A DNA stretch of 64,000 nucleotides, from the NCBI RefSeq assembly GCF_945859685.1, contig NC_079147.1, positions 15,727,289 through 15,791,288 on the forward strand, written 5' to 3'. A program made the position numbers and the translations under genes. Below, piece by piece: positions 36,001 through 46,799 of the stretch. How positions within the stretch are numbered: position 1 is the stretch's first letter; every line of letters begins with the position of its first letter. Under the pieces are notes generated by a model that was not told the origin of the DNA, made no database searches, and was given only the letters and a program-made list of their open reading frames with translations. This DNA comes from Eupeodes corollae. Lineage: Eukaryota; Arthropoda; Insecta; Diptera; Syrphidae.

Positions 36001-39000
36001 GAAAGCTTTGGAAATGATCGAAAGAAAAACTGGATGTTGTGTTTCGGTACACAAAAACCCCCAATATTTGAAAAAAAAGAGGCTGGGATGCGACCCACAC
36101 TGATAACTTCCCATTCCGTCTGTCGATATGTCTTGCTTAAAAGTTTGTCTATATGTACTCGTATCAATTTTTACCAAATTTGCGTACTATTTGTTGTAGA
36201 TTTTATTTTTTATGAAAAACGGACTGTTGGATTTTTATATTAAAATTACTGAATATCGAAAACAATATTTTCTGTGAAATAAAATAAGTTTGAAGCCAGT
36301 ATTTTTAATTTTTGAAAAGCTTTTTGAGTCGAAAAAAAAGTTTAACAAGTTTTAGTATTGTTTTTTTAGAGTTCTATTTTTTGTAAGAAAAACTGTCAAT
36401 TTGATTTTTTTTTTCAAAATTTTATCAAATGTTGAAAACAATATTAGTTTGAAGCCAATATTTCAATTTTTTAAAGATATTTGAGTCGAAAATCAATTTT
36501 TACCAACTTCTGTTAATTTTTTTTAGGTTTTTAATTTTTTGTACAAAAACTGTCTATTCAATTTTTTTCAAAATTTTACTGACTGTTAACTACAATATTT
36601 TTTGAAAGATAAAAGTAGTTCAAAGCAAATATCTACAATTTTTGAAAAGATATTTAAGTCGAAAATCAAATTTTACCAACTTTTATAATTTTTTTTTTAT
36701 ATATTTTGTAAAAAAAACTGTAAATTCGATTTTTCTAAAATTTTACTGAATGTTGACAACAATATTTTTTGAAAGATAAAATGAAATTTAAGCCAATATC
36801 TCAAAGTTTTGAAAATATATTTGGACCTTGAAACGTCGAGAAATGTCAAAATTTTTAATTTGACGAATCGGACCCATTACAATAACTTCCTATAGGAATT
36901 TAAAATAAAATTCAAAACTATTTCAACTACAATGTACCCTTTTCTCAGTTTCTCACCTAGCGTACCTAAAGGTAGGCACATAGGTCCTTTCGTTTTATCA
37001 GCACTATTGACAATACGGAAATGATTACAGACCATGTTTTTTCAGAAGATCATTACGTTGCATAATTCTCCTCTACAGTTTCTTAATCTGGTGGCAAAAG
37101 AACTTCGAAAATTTCTCAAAATATATTAAAGCAAATTTCATTTAACAACTTTTTCATGAAAAATTGTTAAGACTTCACATCAAAAATGTCTCCAGAAATC
37201 ACTATTTTATGATTATTTGTGGACATGGACTTTTATGTGACCAAGAGCTAAGTTTACTGACCTTTATAGAAAATATAAGTTGAAGATACCTAAACAATCG
37301 GCTTTGAAAAACAATGGTAAACAAATTATCTTATCTACAAAATCAAAAATAAAAATAAAAATTCAGGGGATCAGGAGAATATAAAGAAATCAAACAATTT
37401 GATTCTAGTTTCAAAAAGAAAATTTTCAACCTACATACCTTTGAAAACACCTTGTTATGCCATGTATTTAGAAACAGGACTTCTCAAGTTGATTACAAGA
37501 CTTTCGAAAAAAAAACTTCTTTTCTATGAGTGAGATTGGAAGATGATTTGAGCATGTAAAAGAACAAATGTACAGCAACATAAAGAAAAATGAGGATATT
37601 AATGAGACATTCACTGATAGATGAAGATCAAATTTAATTCAGTAGAATAACCTACAGTAAGCTCAACTACAATCTTGGTTCCAGAAACTATTTCTAGGAT
37701 TTATTAAATTATGAGAAGATAATCATAACTAATCTTTAAAGTAAGACAAAAAGTTCACAACTTGAATAAATGTCCTTATAATATTAGTTTTAACGAATTC
37801 TGTACGCTGTAAAAATGAAAATCACATCTACACTTCATTTTTATATGTCCAATATTCTAAACTCAAAATATTTTTGTCTACAATAGACTTAAATCTCCTA
37901 AACAAGCATGACTGGAAAGAAAACATTAAGTACATTTTTGAAAAATATTTGCCAGTATAGATTTAAAAACTTTAAAACAATTACTCTTATTTATTTTTGT
38001 TAACCTAGGTGACGACATAGTCATGGCATTTATATTCAACATATTGTAAAAATTCTTTCAAATTAATGTAAGGAAACAAATTACTTACTAATTTCCAAAA
38101 CTCTAGCGAAACTTTTAAAGATATAGTCTTCAGCTCTGAATCTTTATAAATCCATCCTTCTCTAATACAAACCGAAACAAATTTTGGAAACCGCCGACCG
38201 CATATTCCACTTGAAACATTTTTTTTTAACCAGATACATTTTAAGGTGTAAGCTACTTATGTATGTAGTTCGTAAGTCATAATAATCTATGAAGTTTAAA
38301 TTGAGATAAATAAATGTTTTGTTGCCCTCAGGATTGTATTTAAAAAAAACACAGAGAGACTAATAATATTTGGATCGTTGATTTTATAAAAAAACCTAAA
38401 ATTCCCCCTTTCTTCACCCAACCTTTTAGCTTGTCCTTGAACTTTCTTCAAAATAAACGTACAGATTTTTAAAAATGCACTAAAAGTGTCATCGAACTCT
38501 TAATAGCTTTAACAAAAAATGAACACCTCTTCTTTTATGCACCAAAAAAGGTTCACCAACCTTTAAATTGCTACTAACAAAATTTTTGGTTTTGTTTGTT
38601 TTTCAAAAACATAAAAGTTAATACTTCAGGTTTTTGTGAAAATTGTCATCGTTAGTTGAATATGAATATTTTGAGTACATTTTATTTGTTCTTTTTACTA
38701 AACAAAATTATGAGGATGACTAACAGAGTCCAAAGCAAACAAAAAGCACAAAACAGGTAAAATAAATACAAAATAAAGTTAACGTCTTTTGTATCTCTTG
38801 TATGTACAAAATAATAGAGATTGTTAGTCATGTTACTTTTTTCTTTTCGTAATTCAATTAGAACGTAAGATACTATTATATAAGAACCTTTTATAAATAT
38901 TATTGCACCTTCTGTTTTAAACAGCTGAATAAATTGTATACAGATCGAAAAATGTCAGCTATTCTATTAGTAATGCATTATTTACATAAATTCTGTAATG

Positions 39001-39887
39001 CTTACATTTTAATTAAAAAAGAAACAAACACTTGTATTCATTTATTTTTAATATTTTTACAGGTTCCCGTGACTGTTTACTATGAATCTCTTTGCCCTGA
39101 TAGTGCAGCCCTCATAACCCAACAAATCCATCCAGCACTCCAAGATGAACTCAAAGAACACGTCGATATAACCTGGGTGCCATTTGGAAAATCAGAGGTA
39201 AGAGTTGTTTTTATATATTCGCGCTGTAGAAACTCCAAACAATACTCACAATTTAAATTCTCACCTCCCACAACCGCAGATGCACACCCAAGGCGCCGAT
39301 GTTGAATTCAGTTGTCATCATGGACCAAATGAGTGCTATGGCAATAAAGTCCATGCTTGTGCCATCAACATCATTCAGGCAAACTCCTACCAAGCTGAAT
39401 TCACTAGGGAATCCCTTACTCTGGACTTCATTGCTTGCTTAATGAAGGTCGGCAAGAACTTCCCAGACAATGTCTATCCCGGTGCTAAATGCGCCCGCGA
39501 AAACCACATCAATACCTGGGCAAACATCGAAACATGTGCCAATTCCACTGAGGGAAGCAAATTGTTGCAGGAGCACGGAAAGACCACCAACCAGTTCCAG
39601 AAACCACTTACCAGTGTTCCAACTGTTGTTTTCAAGAATGTAATGTGTTCTTCTTTTGTTTTTGAATCTATTTTAGCGCTGAATTTATGTAATGTAAAAT
39701 GTATTTTTATTGACAGGTGTACGAGGATGATGTACAGCAGCGAGCCTTGAAGGACTTCCGTACGACATTGTGCAGTTATATTATGGAGCCAAAGCCAAAG
39801 GTTTGCATGGCTGCTAACTCAGCTGCTGGATTAAGCATTGTTCCTCTTTTGAGTGCTGCTGTCTTTGCCTTAACAAGATTGGCTTAA
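24004..39887 (+). CDS. GILT-like thiol reductase (gamma-interferon-inducible lysosomal thiol reductase family)
   Basis: Exons 24004-24066, 39063-39197, 39280-39639 and 39717-39887, all phase 0, with consensus junctions (AAG|gtaagt; ttttacag|GTT; GAG|gtaaga; ccgcag|ATG; AAT|gtaatg; gacag|GTG). The 242-residue product starts with a signal peptide (MKQQVFVGFLFALVAVSSA). Then comes the thioredoxin-like motif YYESLCPDS (Cys32-x-x-Ser35), and the GILT signature CHHGPNECYGNKVHAC at 78-93 (C-[QH]-H-G-x2-E-C-x2-N-x4-C), followed by paired cysteines. The family reduces disulfides of endocytosed proteins in lysosomes; insect members are linked to immunity. The active site is CXXS, not CXXC, as in several insect paralogues, which may weaken or change reductase activity. 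Residues after about 219 form a hydrophobic tail preceded by small residues (AANSAAG). Exon 1 carries only the signal peptide; intron 1 is about 15 kb and full of transposons. Confidence 0.93.
25812..25945 (-). repeat. Family H copy H2, miniature (ends only)
   Basis: About 130 bases. The hairpin end (GAGGCTGGGATGCG ... CCCATCCCGTCT) is joined directly to the 5' terminal block (CCTTGAAACGTCGAGAAATG ... ATAACTTCCTATAGG). The whole tandem array and microsatellite are missing. Both termini are intact apart from point changes. Confidence 0.85.
26061..27822 (-). mobile_element. hAT transposon (DUF4371/ZMYM1-like), decayed
   Basis: The ends read CAGTGACGGATTTA (left) and, on the minus strand, CATTGATGGATTTA (right): terminal inverted repeats of the hAT CA(g/t)TG type. 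Flanks TCTAAGAT and GCTGAGAT are a diverged 8-base duplication, the hAT target size. The left flank before it still matches the start of family H, proving insertion into an H copy. Length is about 1.76 kb, shorter than autonomous elements. Confidence 0.8.
26264..27693 (-). pseudogene. hAT transposase relic (DUF4371 family)
   Basis: The minus-strand frame at 27085-27693 has DIAHVDHLAIIIRYV, ERFLEFLP, MNCRGQSYDNSNKSNMSG and CAAHYLNLVG, the catalytic-core blocks of DUF4371/ZMYM1-like hAT transposases. Homology continues through 26770-27080 with stops. The frame at 26264-26764 contains the C-terminal dimerisation block YPNMDIALRIFLSIPATNCS. The N-terminal zinc-finger part is absent. Not functional. 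Confidence 0.82.
30672..31800 (-). mobile_element. Second hAT (DUF4371-like) relic
   Basis: The left terminus CAGGGGCGTCTTTAGACTTT followed by GGAGGCCCTGGGCC is a hAT-style end. On the minus strand at 31600-31760 the fragments DDILIEDCRGQRYDN, YSGLQARLKEKCEFATFVP and CAAHSLHLLGLHAAG match the same transposase blocks as the 26-kb element (CRGQSYDN, CAAHYLNL) but with different sequence, so it is another family. It is heavily broken; the right terminus was not found. Confidence 0.65.
31801..33799. other. AT-rich intronic DNA, nothing recognised
   Basis: It lies within GILT intron 1. No motifs, frames or terminal repeats could be supported. A short (TAAA)n run at 33780-33800 abuts the mariner element. 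Confidence 0.5.
33800..34612 (-). mobile_element. mariner-family transposon, internally deleted
   Basis: The left end AAGGGTGATTTCTTA and the inverted right end (AAGGGTGATTTTTTA on the minus strand) flank about 813 bases, with TA on both sides as expected of the Tc1/mariner superfamily. Minus-strand transposase fragments: SEKVHFWFDGYVNKQNCRF, VTVWSGVWAGGIIGPSLFKD, WFPQDGATCH (second catalytic Asp), and RSCGLTHLDYFL (third catalytic Asp). The first Asp position reads FSEKVHF, so the Asp is lost. The DNA-binding N-terminus is deleted. Confidence 0.88.
35090..35940 (+). pseudogene. Tc1/mariner superfamily transposase relic
   Basis: On the plus strand, in shifting frames: SKAKIELLRQ (N-terminal helix-turn-helix-like), EWYHEVFSDECYFISRAQ (first catalytic Asp region 'W..vifSDEs.F'), YLSGLNLIKYT-stop-GWLV (the third Asp block 'sPdLNpIEn.w.wL') and VYEGVVSFKTSN. 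Many stops; no terminal repeats identified. The match is to the Tc1 side of the superfamily, distinct from the neighbouring mariner. Confidence 0.55.
36071..36905 (-). repeat. Family H copy H4
   Basis: The hairpin end is GAGGCTGGGATGCGACCCAC with CCCATTCCGTCTG; the 5' end is ATAACTTCCTATAGGAATTT after GGACCTTGAAACGTCGAGAA. The tandem array is present (GTTGAAAACAATATT near 36430, related words at about 36250, 36585 and 36750). The microsatellite block seen in H1 and H5 is deleted. Confidence 0.85.
36906..38930. other. AT-rich intronic DNA, nothing recognised
   Basis: The last part of GILT intron 1 before exon 2. No frame, repeat family or terminal motif could be supported. Confidence 0.5.
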
Positions 39888-40133
39888 GAGTTTTGTTGAG
39901 AAAGCAAACAAACAAAAAGATCGCAATTCACAATTTTGGTCTCTTAATAATAATTTTCTAAGATTCATTGTTATAGTAATTCGAAAATAGATTTTTATTT
40001 TTATAAACTTAATTTGAAAAATATTGGTAGATTAGAGTAGCTATATTATTTTTTCATTTACATATACATATTATCGTTTATTTAATTTTGTTTTCTTAAA
40101 GTATTTTTTTTTTTAAATAGAATTTACATAGTT

Positions 40134-40160
40134 AAATAAATGTTGTGAGCTTTAATAAAA
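40134..40160 (+). promoter_or_regulatory. Polyadenylation signals of the GILT gene
   Basis: Two AATAAA hexamers (about 40136 and 40154) follow the GILT stop by about 250-270 bases, with a T-rich stretch after them. Confidence 0.55.
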
Positions 40161-40413
40161 GAAATTTATAAAAAATATTTATCAGTACAGTGAACGCGCA
40201 AAATACCATTTTACCATTTTATATCATACAACCATTTTGTGTACTTTTGTGATTTTTTGAAATTCAATTAAATAAAATTTCATATGTTTATTTTTTTTTT
40301 AAATAAAGTTTTTTTTTTTCTATATTGACATTTTATTAAGCTATAATATAACTATAGTATAACTTTCAAACTAACAGTTTACATATAAACTTATAACTAT
40401 GAACGGGGATGGT

Positions 40414-41880
40414 TCAAAAGTAGTTTGAGGTTATAGGTGCTGATGTTGAAATCAAATGAATTTGGATTCGAATTGACCAACCGAAGTATACGTGCAAGAG
40501 GTTCGTTAAGGCCATAGGAGGTGTGATGAGTTGGTAAATATAAGAGGCGAGGGTTAAAAGAAATGGAATTATAAAGAAAGGACCAGTCATCTTAGCCAGA
40601 GAGAAGCCAATTTTTCTCCGTTCCTGTAATGAGTTGAGATTTAATAGACAAAGGCGATCACGATAAGAGGGTAAGATCAAAGGATTTTCCCAAGAAGAAG
40701 AAATCTTCGTTGGATGCTTCTTCTTCTTGATAAGTGTTTATCTTGATATGAAGACAAAATCTTGGACGAATACTCAAGTAGAAGTCGGACAAACGTAATG
40801 TAAAGCGATTTGGTTAAAAAGTTCATTGGACCATCTTTAAACAAAACCTAATGCAAAGTTGGCCTTATGAGTTTTTTCATAATTGGGAAGTACAACTTTT
40901 AGCTCACGTACATATAAAAGGCCAAGATTCCTTTTATTTTCGACTATAAGTATGGAGTATTTATGAAGATAGTGATGATGGGAAACTGTTTAAAGAGTTT
41001 TCGCAAAGAGTTATTGTCTGGCATTTGATAATGTTGACCTCTAAACAATTTTTGACTTGAAAAATTTCCCATCATCCGCGTAAAGGGATATTTGACAATG
41101 CTTAATGACCATGTCAATTTTGTTAATAGTAAGGATGAAGAGGAGAGGGCCTAAATTACTACCTTGGGGGCGCTAGAAGTGGCTAGAATAGAATTGGAAC
41201 GTGCGGATCTACATGGAAAATAATATAAACGATTCTCCATGTAAAAAGTTATCTATTTCAGGACAAAAAGTTCAAAATATAAGAACGAGAGTTTGAAGAG
41301 TATGTAATTATGAGAAATTTTGTCAAACGATTTGCTGAAGTCAGTCGAGGTCATACTAAATTAATTCCCGTTTTTTAAGACTCTTTGAATGAATGAAATT
41401 AACTCTACAAGGTTTGTGGTAGTAGATCTATTTACTAAGAAACCCTGCTGTGCCGGGGTAACTAGAGATCTGCAACGGAAGCTGATATAGAATATGGTTC
41501 AAACATTTATTGGCATATGAGAGAGGTTAGCAAATGGTCGAAAGTTAATCAACTACTCTTTCGGTTCCTTGTTGTGAGTTAAAGTTAAAAAAGATGTTTT
41601 CCATATTTTAGGAAATGTTCCTTATAAAAAGATGAATGACAAATTTTAGATAGAGAAGTTGAAAGAGAAAAGGATATTTTTTCAGGAAAATGGCAGAAAC
41701 ACCATCATTGCTCAGAGTAAACTTATCATTAAGCTGAGGAAGATCTTTCACAATAGCGCAGGGGTAAATACAATCAGTTAAGAATTGTCCCAGAGAAAAA
41801 TTCGGCAAAAACTCAAAATAGGTTTGGTCTAGTGTAAAAGAATGCTGGGAGAATGAATGTTTTAGGATATATTGCAAAGT
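40414..41880 (-). pseudogene. CR1/jockey-like LINE relic
   Basis: On the minus strand: LVTPAQQGFLVNRSTTTNLV (about 41450-41395), then FSMTSTDFSKSFDKISHNYI (RT motif A), RPQGSNLGPLLFILTINKID (motif B region), ISLYADDGKFF (motif C), and a C-terminal tail YRDRLCLLNLNSLQERRKIG (40414-40680). The order and the 'dRL..LnL.sL..RR' tail fit CR1/jockey-type RTs without RNase H. Stops and frameshifts throughout. The part right of 41500 (DLPQLNDKFTLSNDG) looks like the endonuclease-RT linker. Confidence 0.75.
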
Positions 41881-42171
41881 ATTAAACTATCGTGATTTTA
41901 TTATTGGATCTTTCATTATGAAGGGACAAAGAGGATGGAGTCCCATCTGACTTTCTTATGTGATTACGCACTGAAAGAAGGATTTGAAAACTTTCGTGTG
42001 TTTAATGAGTATGGTAGAGATAATTGCATAGACTGTTGAAATGAATATACTCACACTATAGTCAATTGGGCATTGAGAGAGTAGGAAAATGTCCATAGTT
42101 TGTTACTTTGGTTACTCAGCGATAGAAGTCTACGATTATACCAAGGCGGTTAAATTGAATAGTGTAGTTTA

Positions 42172-43796
42172 TTAACTTCCCATAGGAAGTTATTGTAATG
42201 GGTCCGATTTGTCAAATTGAAAATTTTGAAATTTCTCGATGTTTCAAGGTCCCTAGAGTCGAAATAAAAGATTTTTAGAAAGATGTCTGTGCGTGCGTGT
42301 GTACGTACGTTTGTACGTCCGTACGTCCGTACGTCCGTACGTTCGCGACGTTTTTTTCGTCGTCCATAGCTCAAGAACCAGAAGAGATATCGACTTCAAA
42401 TAAATTTTGTTATACAGATAATAAGGCAGAAAGATGCAGAAAGGGCTCTCAATAAAATTGCGTGGGTGGTTTTTTTACCATAGCAGTTTAAAAAAAAGGT
42501 GAAAATTTTGGTTAACCCTAAATATCTTACGAACCAAAAACGCTAGAGACTTGAATTAAATTTTATATAATATATTGTAACGTGATACAAAACAGGTATA
42601 TTTTTGAAAAAAATCCATTTAACGGTTTTTTTTATAAATCAAAAAAACTAAAAAAAAAATTTGTAACCTCCAAAATTTTACGACTGAAATATGATTTCAT
42701 CCCTAAAACAGTTTTGTGCAACGACGAATAATGTTTTTGACATCTGATAAAATTTTGAGAAAAATCTAATTGACAGTTTTTTTTACAAAAAATAAAAACC
42801 TAAACAAAAATGTATAAAAGTTGGTAAAAATTGATTTTCGACTCAAATATCTTTTTAAAACTTTGAGATATTGGCTTTAATTTACTTTTATCTTTCAAAA
42901 TATTTTGTTGTCAACATTCAGTTAAAGTTTGAAAAAATCGATTTGACAGTTTTTGTACAAAAAATTAAAAACCGAAAAAAAAATTAACAAAAGTTCGTAA
43001 AATATGATTTTCGACTCAAATATCTTTTAAAAGCTTTAAAATAATAGGTTTTAACAAATTTTTTCTTATAAGAAATATTGTTTTCAACATTAGGACAAAT
43101 TTTGAGAAAAATCTAATTGACAGTTTTTTTTACAAAAAATAAAAACCTAGAAAAAAATTTATAAAAGTTGATAAAAATTGATTTTGAACTCAAGTATCTT
43201 TTCTAAACTTTGAGATATTGACTTTAATTTACTTTTATCTTTCAAAACATCTTGTTGTCAACATTCAGTTAAAGTTTGAAAAAAATCGATTTGACAGTTT
43301 TTGTACAAAAAATTAAAAACCGAAAAAAAAATTAACAAAAGTTCGTAAAAATTGATTTTCGACTCAAATATCTCTTCAAAAATTTTAAATATTGGCTTCA
43401 AACTAATTTTATCTTATAAGAAATATTGTTTTCAACATTTGGTAAAATTTTTAAAAAATTCGAATACACAGTTTTTTTACAAAAAATAAAACTCTAAAAA
43501 ATAACAATACCTACTAAAACTTGGTAAAAATTTACTTTCGGCGCAAATAGCTTTTCAAAAATTAAAAAAATTGGCTTCAAACTTATTTTATTTCACAGAA
43601 AATATTGTTTTTAATATTCAGTAATTTGTATATAAAAATCCAACAGTCCGTTTTTTCATTAAAAAAAATCTACAAAAAATAGTACGCAAATTTGGTAAAA
43701 ATTGGTACGAGTACATATAGACAAACTTTGAAGCAAGACAAATCGACAGACGGGATGGGAAGTTATCAGTGTGGGTCGCATCCCAGCCTCTTTTTT
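42172..43796 (+). repeat. Family H copy H5, longest copy
   Basis: It starts TTAACTTCCCATAGGAAGTT and the block ATTGAAAATTTTGAAATTTC. A GTCCGTACGTCCGTACG microsatellite follows at 42300-42345, then a conserved block (AAGAACCAGAAGAGATATCG). The tandem array runs from about 42700 to 43650, and the copy ends CGGGATGGGAAGTTATCAGT...GCATCCCAGCCTC with a T-run. This is the best reference copy of the family in the window. Confidence 0.88.
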
Positions 43797-43984
43797 AAAA
43801 AAAAGTTTTGTCGATTTTCAAGGTTTGGTACAGATACATTTTGTAAACACATTAAGTAAAAATTAAAAAAAAAAATTGTTTAAAACTGCTAGAGTTGGGA
43901 CAACACAAAAAATGGGAAACTTAATCCGTCCCATGTTCCTAAACACGACATACTGAAATGTATCGTAGTAGGACTATCATGCCT

Positions 43985-44135
43985 GAAGTTATCTGCTCTT
44001 GCCTGCTGCAAGCTCTCTTACCTTAGCCGTTTGAATTTGGTATACGAATTTGAGGTCTCTTCCATCCCTGACAATACAAGCAAACATAATTGTTTAAGAA
44101 TTTTTATGCAATAGGCCATGGTTCTTTAAAAGTTT
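43985..44135 (+). repeat. SINE fragment (3' body)
   Basis: TAGCCGTTTGAATTTGG...GAGGTCTCTTCCATCCCTGAC and the following 60 bases align with the body of the SINE at 46500-46600 (TAGCCGTTCGGATTCGG...TAGGTCCCTTCCATTCCTGAC). The tRNA-like head and the very 3' end are missing. Confidence 0.65.
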
Positions 44136-44393
44136 TACTGCCATCATAGTTACACATTTATTTTATATTCAAAAATGAACTGTTAGTTCAAGAACAATAT
44201 AAGTCCAGTAATTGTACTCTTCTTGCGATTTATAGCAATTCATTGTTTGGTGTTTCAATTTAAAGAATCAAGACTTTCTTATGATCATCCTAAATGTAAG
44301 TGGTGTACAGTTAAGCTAATTTTTAACTTAATTTTAAAATATAAATCCAACAATAATCAATGTTAATTTTTACAAAACCAATACACAGCCTTT

Positions 44394-45585
44394 TTAACTT
44401 CTCATAGGAAGTTATTGTAATGGGTCCGATTTATCAAATTGAAAATTTTGACGTTTCTCTACGTTTCAAGGTCCCTAGAGTCGAAATAAAAGATTTGATT
44501 GTTAAAAAGGTATCTGTGCGTGCGTGTGTACTCACGTACGTTTGAGACGTTTTTTCGTCGTTTATAGCTCAAGAAGCAGAAGAGATATCGACTTCAAATA
44601 AATTTTGTTATACAGATAATAAGGCAGAAAGATGCAGAAAGGGCTCTCAAGAAAATTGCGCGGGTGGTTTTTTAACATAGCAATTAAGTTAACCCCAAAT
44701 ATCTTACGAACTTAAAACTCCAGAGACTTGAATTAAATTTTATATAATATATTGTCACGTGATATTTTTTGAAAAAAAAAATACAATTAATCATATTTTT
44801 TATAAATTAAAAAAACTGAAAAAAAGTTGTCACCTCGAAAATTTTGAAAATACAAAATGATTTTATCTCCAAAACAATTTTTTGCAACGAAGAATAACGT
44901 TTTGAAAATCTGGTAAGATTTTGAGAAAAATCCAATAGACAGTTTTTTCATAAAAAATAAAAACATTACTAACAATTGGTAAAAATTGATTTTCGACTCA
45001 AATATCTTTAAACAAAAATTTGAGATTATGTCCACTAGCTAATTTTAACTCATAATAAATATTGTTTTCAACATTCAAACATTTTTGAGAAAAATTGAAT
45101 TGACAGTTTCTTTACAAAAAATAAAAACCTAAACAAAAAATTAATAAAAGTTGGTAAAAATTGATTTTCGACTCAAATAGCTTTTCAAAAATTAATAATA
45201 TTGTCTTCAAACTTTTTTTATTTCACAGAAAATATTGTTTTCGATATTCAGTAGTTTTTTTTTTTATAAAAACCGAACAGTCCGTTTTTTCATTAAAAAA
45301 TTAAATAAAGAAAAAATAGTACAAAATATTGATATCTCTCAAGTTAATGTCATTCATCTAATTTGTAAAAATTTAAGAAATGCAACTTAAATTGGTAAAA
45401 ATTTGTTTTTGACTAAAAATCTAAAACTAGATTTTAAAACTAAACTATTGCTTTATATGAAAAATATTGTTGGTAATTTTAATTAAGAATAATTCAACTA
45501 ACAACTTTTTTAACCCAATATGAAAACCTACAAACTTTAAATCAAGACAAAACGACAGGCGGAATGGGAAGTTATCAGTGTTTTT
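44394..45585 (+). repeat. Family H copy H6
   Basis: 5' end TTTTTAACTTCTCATAGGAA, the microsatellite and AGATATCGACTTCAAATAAA block, a shortened tandem array, then GGCGGAATGGGAAGTTATCA. It stops at CAGTGT, so the outer arm of the 3' hairpin is cut off. An inner segment (45330-45520, with AATTTAAGAAATGC) is shared with H9. Confidence 0.8.
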
Positions 45586-45899
45586 TGATTTAATATTCCC
45601 TTTATTTTATTTTTGATATTTTCAAAGCTTTGAATTTGTATTGTCCTTTACACTAAACTCAAAGCGATTTATCGTCGAGCCATTAAGAAGTGTGGCTAGG
45701 TTATGTAAGTTTCTTAGGGACGATCCGTCAGGAGTGTTCGAAAAAAATATCCCACTCCGGATTTCTGTCAAAATAAGTATAGGTTGAAGTTGGTAGATGA
45801 AAGTTGTATCCTATAGTTTATATTTAACGTCTTTCAATAGCTTTCGATCAGTAAAATAGCTCCCAATGACAATGTCTTACCAGTTCTTGTGATCTTTGC

Positions 45900-46004
45900 A
45901 AGTTTTTTTTTAGCAAAACACGAAAACCTAAAAACCTTTTAAGCAAGACCAATCGATAGACGGGATGAAAACTGATCAGTGTGGATCGCATTCCAGCCTC
46001 TATT
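45900..46004 (+). repeat. Family H copy H7, 3' end only
   Basis: About 100 bases: AGCAAGACCAATCGATAGAC, GGGATGAAAACTGATCAGTG and GCATTCCAGCCTC. Diverged hairpin end with no body. Confidence 0.75.
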
Positions 46005-46336
46005 TTTCAAAGATCAATTTCAAATTGTCTGCAGTGTTATTAAGGGATCATAATTAATAATATAATAAAATATCAAATTTAAATTAATTCAATCTTTTAA
46101 TGTTGCCAGTAAGATTGTCTATAAGGAGCGGTTTTATCCGCAACAAATTAAGGACAACGAACTTCGGATATTCACGTGGAATGTTAGGTCCCTTAACAGA
46201 CCATGTGCGGCCGAAGAATTAGCGGAGGTCCTGGACTGCTATAAAGCAGACAAAACCGCCATACAGGAAAGACGATGGTCTGGGCTGGGAAAAAAAAGAG
46301 TATGAAGCGATATTTACTATGGTGACTGCTACCACG

Positions 46337-46650
46337 GTAGTACCCGTGGCATGATGGTTAGTGCGTTGGACTGTCATGCAAGGGGTATTGGGTTCAATCC
46401 CTGCCTGTGCCACCTTAATTTAAAAAAATAATTTTCGCGGGTACTGCCTCTTGCGAGGAATTGACAAATCCTTCAAGAGTAATTCTTGTCATGAAAAAGT
46501 GCTTTCTCAAACTAGCCGTTCGGATTCGGCATTAAACTGTAGGTCCCTTCCATTCCTGACAACAGTACTCGCACACAGGAATGGTTGAGAGTTGTAAGTC
46601 ACTAGGCCCTGGTTCACAACGGACTGTTGCGCCACCCCATTTGATTTTTT
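46337..46650 (+). mobile_element. tRNA-derived SINE inserted in RTE copy C
   Basis: About 314 bases between perfect 13-base duplications GACTGCTACCACG (46324-46336 and 46651-46663). The head is tRNA-like with a polymerase III A box (TGGCATGATGGTTAGTGCG) and B box (GGGTTCAATCCC) and paired ends GTGGCA...TGCCAC. A 200-base body follows, then the 3' end GGACTGTTGCGCCACC and an A/T-rich tail ending TTTTTT. The RTE coding sequence resumes directly after the second duplication. The intact duplication says the insertion is recent compared with its host. Confidence 0.92.
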
Positions 46651-46799
46651 GACTGCTACCACGAAAACCAACAGTGCTTATTAGGATGCGGCTTTGTCAT
46701 TGGAGCCAGACTTAGGCAACAAGTCTTGAGCTATAGGTGCATCAATGAACGCCTTATGACCATACGCATCAAGGCTAAATTCGGCAACATAAGCCTGAT

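Noticed and set aside
46338..46413. tRNA gene
   Set aside because: The tRNA-like head has polymerase III boxes but poor stem pairing. It is the 5' part of a SINE bounded by target duplications.
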